From: Edwardsiella piscicida
Lineage (GTDB): Bacteria; Pseudomonadota; Gammaproteobacteria; Enterobacterales; Enterobacteriaceae
Assembly (NCBI RefSeq): GCF_001896205.1
Contig: NZ_MPNU01000001.1
Span: forward strand, 2,879,467 to 2,943,466
DNA length: 64,000 nucleotides
Direction: 5' to 3'
Below the pieces are notes generated by a model, which saw nothing but the letters and a program-made list of their open reading frames with translations, was not told where the DNA came from and did no database searches. Position 1 is the stretch's first letter. Every line of letters begins with the position of its first letter. The position numbers and the translations under genes were made by a program. Shown here piece by piece: positions 58,433-64,000 of this stretch.

Positions 58433-59041
58433 TTTCTGTCCTTTAACGCCCCGCCTGTGTACACACCACCACGTAACCCAGCGTAAGCCAAACGGTGCCT
58501 TACCCTACGCTGACGCGTGCCACTATAATCCTATATTTCATTTACTAAGAAAATATCCGAATACAGTCCAGCGGAGAGATTAACTCCGCTGCGAATCCAT
58601 GTTATTGACCATAACATAATAACCCCGCCCAATATACTGAGATTTTATCATCTGCGACGGTAAGTAAGGCTGAAAGCGCGGCGGCAGTGCGTTCGTCTGA
58701 CGGGGAAAATAAACACTTTTTTGTTTATCGACAGAAGGTTAAGCGGGACATGGATTCTTTGGATTATGCTTCAGCGTCAGCGAAAATGCAACGATGAGGC
58801 TCTAGGAATAACCTAACGTCATACGCGTAATCATTGGGAAAATAATAACTCTCATAATGTTATTTTTATCATCCTGACGATACTCTCAGGCGCCGTCGCT
58901 GCCTGCATCGGGCGATCGGCTAGCACCGTTTACGCTAATGACGGAATAGCGCGGCCGATTATATTAGGGCACGGCGCTATGGTATTGGTTTGGTATTATG
59001 GCGGCGATCGCGCGGCGAGAGACCCCCGCCGCGCAGCCCCG
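58433..59041. other. Intergenic region between edwI and the NIF3 gene
   Basis: 609 bp. Near edwI there are two inverted elements (58456-58465 and 58479-58512). AT-rich imperfect stem-loops lie at 58709-58728 and 58844-58866. No coding or RNA gene is supported. Confidence 0.5.
58456..58512. promoter_or_regulatory. Inverted repeats in the edwI promoter region
   Basis: TGTGTACACA (58456-58465) is a 10-bp perfect palindrome 24 bp before the edwI start. CAGCGTA (58479-58485) and TACGCTG (58506-58512) form a wider inverted repeat. Either could be a regulator site; neither is a full-consensus lux box. Confidence 0.3.
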
Positions 59042-59785
59042 CTAGGCGGGATTGGCAATATCGATAAAGGTGACGTCCAGATCATGCTCTCGGGCCAGCC
59101 ACTCCCCTAGCGCCCGAACGCCGTCGCGCTCGGTGGCGTGATGGCCGGCGGCAAAGAAGTGAATCCCCATCTCGCGGGCAACGTGGATCGTCTGCTCCGA
59201 CACCTCACCGCTGATAAACGCATCCACGCCAAAGGTCGCCGCCTGCTCAATAAAGCCCTGCCCACCGCCGCTGCACCAGGCCACCCGCCGGATCAGCGCG
59301 GGCCCGCTATCGCCGCAGTGCAAAACGCCGTGGTGCAGCTTACGCTCCAGACGCCCCGCCAGCTCTCCGGCGCTGCAGGGCGTTTGGAGCTCGCCATAGG
59401 GCAACAGCGGCGCAATCAGCCCATGCGGAGTGATCTTTAGCCTCTGCGCCAGCTGGGCGTTATTGCCCAGCTCGGGATGGGCGTCCAGCGGTAGATGGTA
59501 GGCGTATAAATTGATGTCGTTAGCCAGCAGCGTTTTCAGACGCTGCCGCCGCATCCCGCGCACCGTCGGTGCCTCGCTCTTCCAAAAGTATCCGTGGTGA
59601 ACCAGCACCGCGTCGGCCTCGGCCGCCACGGCGGCATCCAGCAGCGCTTGGCAGGCGGTCACGCCGGTAACGATGCGCCGCACCTCACGACGCCCCTCCA
59701 CCTGCAGGCCGTTGGGGGCGTAATCCTGCATACTGTCTACGTCAAGCAATCGGTTAATCCGCTGCTCCAAAACCAAATTATCCAT
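59042..59785 (-). CDS. ybgI: NIF3/YbgI family metal-binding protein (GTP cyclohydrolase 1 type 2 homologue)
   Basis: Toroidal hexameric protein with a dinuclear metal site; precise function unknown. DYAPNGLQVEG, VTGVTACQALLDAAV, VHHGYFWKSE, HLPLDAHPELGNNAQLA and AGHHATERDGVRALGEWL carry the metal-ligand histidines and glutamate. ATG 59785 gives 247 residues as in E. coli YbgI. The phr-ybgI linkage is conserved, though dtpD and pxpBCA of E. coli are not here. Confidence 0.95.
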   Translation of the reverse strand: MDNLVLEQRINRLLDVDSMQDYAPNGLQVEGRREVRRIVTGVTACQALLDAAVAAEADAVLVHHGYFWKSEAPTVRGMRRQRLKTLLANDINLYAYHLPLDAHPELGNNAQLAQRLKITPHGLIAPLLPYGELQTPCSAGELAGRLERKLHHGVLHCGDSGPALIRRVAWCSGGGQGFIEQAATFGVDAFISGEVSEQTIHVAREMGIHFFAAGHHATERDGVRALGEWLAREHDLDVTFIDIANPA

Positions 59786-59841
59786 GGGGTCTCCCGGGCA
59801 GGTCACCTGCCGCCGTCATCGATCGTGCTGCGGATAATACG

Positions 59842-60858
59842 CTACTCGTCTCCTCCGGCAAACAGCGTCCGCTCCCCCTGACGCAGATGGCGAAACGCCA
59901 CGCCGCTGCGGTTCCCGGCCGCCAGCTGTGCCATGATCTGCTGCTCCGCCGCGACGCCGGCCCGCAGCGACGGCTTGATATGCGATATCACCACCGGCAG
60001 TCCCGCCAGCGCCGCCGTACCGCCGCTGTAGCGGGACAGATTGATCATCTCCTGGTTCAGCAGCGCCGGGGTCAGGTGCCCAAACAGCTGCGTCTCGGGC
60101 ACCTCATCGCTGAAGGAGGTCTCTATGATGATCCCCTTTAGCGCCCTACTGGCCACCAGCGGCCCCAGTCGGCGCCAGACGCTGTCCAAGCGCTGGCTGT
60201 TCTCTACCCGATCGGCGCCGGTATCGCCAAAGTACGCCACGTATTCGCCCTCTCGCTCCAGCAGGATCATCGACGACGTCTCTCCGCCGTGGCTGAGCGG
60301 GTAGACAACCCCGCTCAGACCGCTGACGCCCAGCGTAAAGCGCTGCCCCGGGCGGACGCTGTGGATGCGGTAGGTGCCCAGCCGCTGCCCTTGCCCGGCA
60401 TCGCTGAAGTTAGGCCAGCTCTTCCAGTTAAAATAGTGATTGCGCAGGGTGTCGGCGCTGTCCGCCAGGGTGTAGATCGGCTTACGGCTATCCTCCGGCG
60501 CCGCCAGCAGCAGGCCGGCGACGTGATCCAGATGGGGATGGCTGATGAAATAGGCGGCGATGAGCTCTCTCAGCACATAGCCCTGTGGCGTCCAGGGCGC
60601 GGCGCGCTCCGCGCTCACCGTAGGAAACGCTCCCTGCTCAAGCGCTCGAGCGATCCCCGGCAGGGTGGTACCGGCGTCCAGCGCAACATAGCGCGTATCG
60701 CGCTCATGGCGGATAAGATAGGCGTTCAGATTATCGCCGCTCAGCCCACCGCCGCTGCCCAGCGCCACCAGCTCAAACGCGGCCTGCGCGGGACACATCG
60801 CCAGCCCGCACAGCAGCGCGCCGCCGGCCACCCATCTACGCCACATCCTCTGCGTCAT
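59842..60858 (-). CDS. Periplasmic class II 3',5'-cyclic-nucleotide phosphodiesterase (CpdP-like)
   Basis: Metallo-beta-lactamase-fold enzyme of the PDE1/CpdP class that hydrolyses cAMP or cGMP. The N-terminal signal peptide (WVAGGALLCGLAMCPAQA) predicts a periplasmic location as for Vibrio fischeri CpdP. The signature HPHLDHVAGLLLAAP fits the class II pattern; LSHGGETSSMILL, YFGDTGAD and PVVISHIKPS carry further metal-binding residues. ATG 60858 with GGGAGAG gives 338 residues; the longer frame into phrB is not supported. 43 bp downstream of phrB. Confidence 0.85.
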   Translation of the reverse strand: MTQRMWRRWVAGGALLCGLAMCPAQAAFELVALGSGGGLSGDNLNAYLIRHERDTRYVALDAGTTLPGIARALEQGAFPTVSAERAAPWTPQGYVLRELIAAYFISHPHLDHVAGLLLAAPEDSRKPIYTLADSADTLRNHYFNWKSWPNFSDAGQGQRLGTYRIHSVRPGQRFTLGVSGLSGVVYPLSHGGETSSMILLEREGEYVAYFGDTGADRVENSQRLDSVWRRLGPLVASRALKGIIIETSFSDEVPETQLFGHLTPALLNQEMINLSRYSGGTAALAGLPVVISHIKPSLRAGVAAEQQIMAQLAAGNRSGVAFRHLRQGERTLFAGGDE

Positions 60859-60901
60859 GTACCACTCTCCCTGTCTTTGCCATGTTTTCGGCGCCAGCGC
60901 C

Positions 60902-62332
60902 TTATGCCGCGCCGTCGTCCCCTGCGCGGGCGCGGGCAAAGGCCAACAGCGTGTCCTGCCGCGCGCGGGCGTGATCGACCAGCGGGTCGGGATAGTCTAG
61001 CACGCGACGCTGCCGCAGCGCCCAGCGCTGAGGGTGATGAATGTCACTGTCCGGAACCTCTCGCAGTTCAGGGAGCCAGCGGCGGATAAACTGCCCCTGC
61101 GGATCATAGCGCTGCCCCTGTACACGCGGATTAAAGATGCGGAAATAGGGCGCGGCATCGCTGCCCGTAGAGGCGGCCCACTGCCAGCCGCCGTTGTTCG
61201 CGGCCAGATCGCCGTCGATCAGCTGACGCAGAAAATAACGCTCGCCCAGACGCCAGTCGATCAGCAGATCCTTGACCAGAAAGCTGGCCGTCAGCATGCG
61301 CAGCCGATTATGCATCCAACCGCAGCGGTTCAGCTGGCGCATGGCGGCATCCACCAGCGGAAAGCCGGTCATCCCCTGCTGCCAACGCTGCAGTCCCGCC
61401 GGATCGTCCCGCCAGCGGAGCCGCGCCGTCCAGGGAATAAAGGGACGATGGCGACAGAGATCCGGCCAGGCCACCAGCAGATGGCGGTAAAACTCACGCC
61501 AGATCAGCTCATTTAACCAGGCCTCGGCGCCGCTGGAGGGGCTGGGGGAGGCCAACGCCTGCGCCTGCAGCGCCGCCAGACACTGGCGCGGCGATAGCAC
61601 TCCCAGCGTCAGGTAGGGGGAGAGCTGACTGGTTCCCGCCTGCGCCGGAAAATCGCGCCGCGCCGCATACGTCGCCAGCGCCCCGTGACAAAACTGCGCC
61701 AGGCGCGCCTGGGCCGCCGTCTCACCGGCGGGAAACAGCGCGCTATCCACCGCGGCGTCCGGATAATCGACGCGCGCGACCGGCGTCGGGGCCGCCGCGA
61801 TCGGCTGACGCGGCGACGGCGCGGGTAGCACGCGCAGATCGGCCGAGGCCAGACCGCGCAGAAAGGCGCGCTTAAACGGCGTAAAAACCTTAAACATCGC
61901 GCCCGCGCCGGTCAGCACCGCCCCCGGCGCCAGCAGCAGCGCGTCGTCAAAAAAATGGCAGGGAAAGGGCAGCGCGGCGGCCAGCGCATCGTCGCGGCGG
62001 CGCTCATTCAGCTCATACTGACGGTTAGCAAACAGCGCATCGGCGCGCTCGCGCAGGCACACCTCGCGCACCGTCCGCGCCTGGGCCGCATAGTCGTCCA
62101 CGCTCAGGCAGTACAGCGGGATCTGGCGCTGCCCCAGCGCCTCCTGCAGCGCCGACAGATTCTGCCAGATAAACTGCGCCTGACGCGGCGCCATCTCCTG
62201 CGCCAGCCACTGACGCGGCGTCGCCACATACAGCGCCACCACCCGCGCTCGGGCATCGGCACAGGCCGCGTGCAGCGCTCGGTTATCCGTCATGCGCAGA
62301 TCGCTGCGCAGCCACACCACGTGCGTCCTCAT
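60902..62332 (-). CDS. phrB: Deoxyribodipyrimidine (CPD) photolyase
   Basis: Light-driven repair of cyclobutane pyrimidine dimers with FADH- and MTHF antenna. N-terminal photolyase domain (MRTHVVWLRSDLRMTDNRAL) and C-terminal FAD domain with WLNELIWREFYRHLL, GFPLVDAAMRQLNRCGWMHNRLRML and NNGGWQWAASTGSDAAPYFRIFNP (in parts). 476 residues (E. coli 472). ATG 62332, 8 bp after the ybgA-like gene, so probably co-transcribed. Confidence 0.95.
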   Translation of the reverse strand: MRTHVVWLRSDLRMTDNRALHAACADARARVVALYVATPRQWLAQEMAPRQAQFIWQNLSALQEALGQRQIPLYCLSVDDYAAQARTVREVCLRERADALFANRQYELNERRRDDALAAALPFPCHFFDDALLLAPGAVLTGAGAMFKVFTPFKRAFLRGLASADLRVLPAPSPRQPIAAAPTPVARVDYPDAAVDSALFPAGETAAQARLAQFCHGALATYAARRDFPAQAGTSQLSPYLTLGVLSPRQCLAALQAQALASPSPSSGAEAWLNELIWREFYRHLLVAWPDLCRHRPFIPWTARLRWRDDPAGLQRWQQGMTGFPLVDAAMRQLNRCGWMHNRLRMLTASFLVKDLLIDWRLGERYFLRQLIDGDLAANNGGWQWAASTGSDAAPYFRIFNPRVQGQRYDPQGQFIRRWLPELREVPDSDIHHPQRWALRQRRVLDYPDPLVDHARARQDTLLAFARARAGDDGAA

Positions 62333-62340
62333 CGCGCCCC

Positions 62341-63294
62341 CTAATGGCCATAGCGCAGACGCAGAGCGTCCGGATAGGGGGAAAAATAGCGCTGCGACGC
62401 CAGGTAATCGTCCGGGTACTCCCGCAGGTAGTGGTTGATCAGCGTCAGCGGCGCCAGCAGGGGCTGTACCCCCTGGCGATACTGTAGGATCAGCTGGCTC
62501 AGCTCGGCACGCTGAGCAGGATTGAGGCGTGGGCTGAAGTAGCCCTGTACGTGCTGCAGCACATTGGTATGGTTACGGCGTGAGGCGGGCTGTCGCATCA
62601 GCGCCATCAGCCGATGACGGTATTCTGTGGCAAACGCCGTCGTCGAAGGCCACTGGCCTATCTCCGCCACCATCCGCCCCAGCGCGCGGTAGGCGGGCTG
62701 AGAGTGGGCCAGCAACAGCAGCTTATAGCGGCTGTGGAACGCCACCAGCGCCCCGCGGCTCAGCCCCGACGGCCACAGTTGGTTAAACTCGTGCAGCGCG
62801 TATACTCGGGCAATAAAGTTCTCCCGCAGCGCGCCGTCGCTCAGGCGCCCATCCTCCTCGACCGGCAGCCAGGGCATCGCCGTCATCAGGGCGGCGGCGA
62901 ACAATCCCACTCCGTTTTTACGCGCCTCGTGCGGCGTATACACCTTCACCCGCTCCATGCCGCAGCTGGGCGAGCGGGCGCAGAGGATAAACCCACACAG
63001 CGACTGCAGCTGCGGCAGCTGACGCGCGGCGAAATCCTCCATCGCCGCCGTATAGTCCAGCGTCGGATCCCGGCTGTTGACCAGCGCCACCGACGACGAC
63101 GCATCGTGGCGAATCAGGCGCAGCGCTGGGCGCGGCGACGGCAGGCCGATGCCCATCTCGGGGCACAGCGGCAGGAAGTGGAAAAACGGCGCCAGGGTAT
63201 CGGCGGCGAAGGCAAAGCGCCGGTGACCGCCGTCAAAGCGCACCGTCTGACCGAGCAGGCAGGCGCTGATCCCGACAGGAATGGCAGAAGACAT
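62341..63294 (-). CDS. ybgA: DUF523-DUF1722 fusion protein (long YbgA type)
   Basis: 317 residues. The N-terminal DUF523 domain (1-150) has GISACLLGQTVRFDGGH, LCPEMGIGLPSPRPAL, and FILCARSPSCGMERVKVY, with Cys12, Cys44 and Cys111 placed to hold an Fe-S cluster as in the TudS thiouracil desulfidase family. The C-terminal DUF1722 domain (about 190-310) matches E. coli YbgA, which lacks DUF523. ATG 63294 with GGAGGG. Adjacent to phrB as in E. coli; its activity is unproven. Confidence 0.88.
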   Translation of the reverse strand: MSSAIPVGISACLLGQTVRFDGGHRRFAFAADTLAPFFHFLPLCPEMGIGLPSPRPALRLIRHDASSSVALVNSRDPTLDYTAAMEDFAARQLPQLQSLCGFILCARSPSCGMERVKVYTPHEARKNGVGLFAAALMTAMPWLPVEEDGRLSDGALRENFIARVYALHEFNQLWPSGLSRGALVAFHSRYKLLLLAHSQPAYRALGRMVAEIGQWPSTTAFATEYRHRLMALMRQPASRRNHTNVLQHVQGYFSPRLNPAQRAELSQLILQYRQGVQPLLAPLTLINHYLREYPDDYLASQRYFSPYPDALRLRYGH

Positions 63295-63394
63295 GGCGTA
63301 CCCTCCGTTGTTCTATCCCCGTGACCACGAGGAGTCGGTACGCCAAGTGTAGATTGCCGAATGGGGTTTGCCAGGTATCGTGACGCGCACGGGC

Positions 63395-63595
63395 TCAGAA
63401 GAAGTCGGGCCGAACCTTTTCTGACTCCGCCAGCCACACCGGCTTGTCGCTGGTTTTCGACCAGACCCGGTGCAGATAGCTATAGAAGCGTGCCCGATCG
63501 TGACGCAGCAGCATCACGGGAAAGGCCAGGGTACCCACCAGAATCACGCCGCTGCGGCGCAGCCAGATACGCGGCCAGGAATAGCGCTGATACAT
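63395..63595 (-). CDS. ybfA: Small conserved protein YbfA (DUF2517)
   Basis: 66-residue protein with one hydrophobic segment (SGVILVGTLAFPVMLL) and the conserved C-terminal part RARFYSYLHRVWSKTSDKPVW, as in E. coli YbfA. Function unknown. ATG 63595 with AAGGAGG. It is divergent from the kdp operon, the same neighbourhood as in E. coli, which supports the name. Confidence 0.9.
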   Translation of the reverse strand: MYQRYSWPRIWLRRSGVILVGTLAFPVMLLRHDRARFYSYLHRVWSKTSDKPVWLAESEKVRPDFF

Positions 63596-63994
63596 CGTGA
63601 CCTCCTTGCAAATACGTCCGCTGGCGCCGGCGCCGGGAGCGTCAAAAAACGGCCGAAAACGGTGGCCGAAACAGCCCCAACATAGCCCCTGAGCGCACAA
63701 AGATCAAGCACACCTCCGACCACTTGTTGCGTCAGCGTACGCCGCAATGCGATAGAGGACAGCAACGATAATGCCGATCGCGCTGGCGCATCGTCAGGCG
63801 TGACGAGCGTTCACGACATGGGCGAGAGTCTCCTGGCTATCCTCCCCTTTCCCGCCGCACATCTAACGCACGGCGCGCCCCACGCCAGCCCCGCCATTTT
63901 TATACTTTTTTTACGGCGATGACGCCGCTTTTTGCCTCATTTATACCCGAGAGCGCCTATCTTGATACTGTCATCGCGCTAAAGGAGATAAAAA
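63596..63994. other. Divergent control region between ybfA and kdpF
   Basis: 399 bp. The last 100 bp hold the KdpE site and the kdp promoter. The rest shows no gene or repeat; short open frames are shadows. Confidence 0.5.
63895..63914 (+). promoter_or_regulatory. KdpE binding site of kdpFABC
   Basis: CATTTTTATACTTTTTTTAC is essentially the KdpE site known from the E. coli kdpFABC promoter. It lies about 80 bp before the first kdp start codon. Confidence 0.85.
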
Positions 63995-64000
63995 ATGACG
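63995..64000 (+). CDS. kdpF: Start of kdpF (first two codons)
   Basis: ATGACG preceded by AAAGGAGAT with good spacing. Identity rests on position: a KdpE site upstream and a divergent ybfA, exactly the E. coli kdpF context. The coding sequence lies beyond the window. Confidence 0.6.

Noticed and set aside
58844-58870. Possible terminator or sRNA end between edwI and ybgI
   Set aside because: The stem is only six A/T-rich base pairs, and no upstream transcript unit is evident.

Overview
The window looks like a chromosomal segment of a GC-rich member of the Enterobacterales, most likely Edwardsiella. That genus call is an inference. It rests on the E. coli-like order of housekeeping blocks (uvrB-bio, mod, gal, tol-pal, cyd, suc-sdh-gltA, phr-ybgA), on protein lengths and motifs close to E. 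coli, and on an EsaI/EsaR-type quorum-sensing pair of the kind known as EdwI/EdwR. There is no insertion sequence, integrase, CRISPR array or rRNA operon. Most blocks run in the reverse sense to the E. coli map.

Layout. 1-8.5 kb: the 3'-truncated tagatose-bisphosphate aldolase subunit gene kbaZ with its DeoR-type regulator agaR, then yedI, pbpG, two transporters (EamA type and ACR3/BASS type), dusC and a small VF530 protein. 8.5-16.2 kb: uvrB and the complete biotin cluster (bioDCFB against divergent bioA). 16.3-21.9 kb: ybhA, molybdate uptake (modABC), ydcF, acrZ and the regulator modE. 22-28.8 kb: a CPBP membrane protease, the Leloir operon galETKM and a DASS anion transporter. 29.1-31 kb: gpmA and aroG. 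31.5-32.6 kb: six identical tRNA-Lys(UUU) genes. 32.7-41.8 kb: cpoB-pal-tolBARQ-ybgC-ybgE-cydX-cydB-cydA (cell-envelope Tol-Pal machine and cytochrome bd oxidase). 42.4-54.1 kb: sucDCBA, sdhBADC and divergent gltA (TCA cycle). 54.1-64 kb: nei, a RimL-like acetyltransferase, yjdM, a probable ArcZ-family small RNA, edwR/edwI, the NIF3 protein, a periplasmic cyclic-nucleotide phosphodiesterase, photolyase, a DUF523-DUF1722 protein, ybfA and the first two codons of kdpF.

Regulatory sites are unusually readable. They include two BirA-type operators between bioA and bioB, a ModE operator at modA, two GalR operators upstream of galE, a Fur box at gpmA, a LexA box plus paired DnaA boxes at uvrB, helically phased CTTTC repeats before agaR, and a KdpE site at the right end.

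The most interesting new-looking element is at about 56.75-56.87 kb. It carries the 16-nt ArcZ seed followed at once by a perfect intrinsic terminator, just upstream of the quorum-sensing regulator edwR and far from the usual arcB neighbourhood. Other points worth a second look are the tRNA-Lys array built from repeated tRNA-plus-spacer units, the second bioO-like site, the nei reading frame that runs through the gltA terminator, and the CpdP-like enzyme in the phr-ybgI block.
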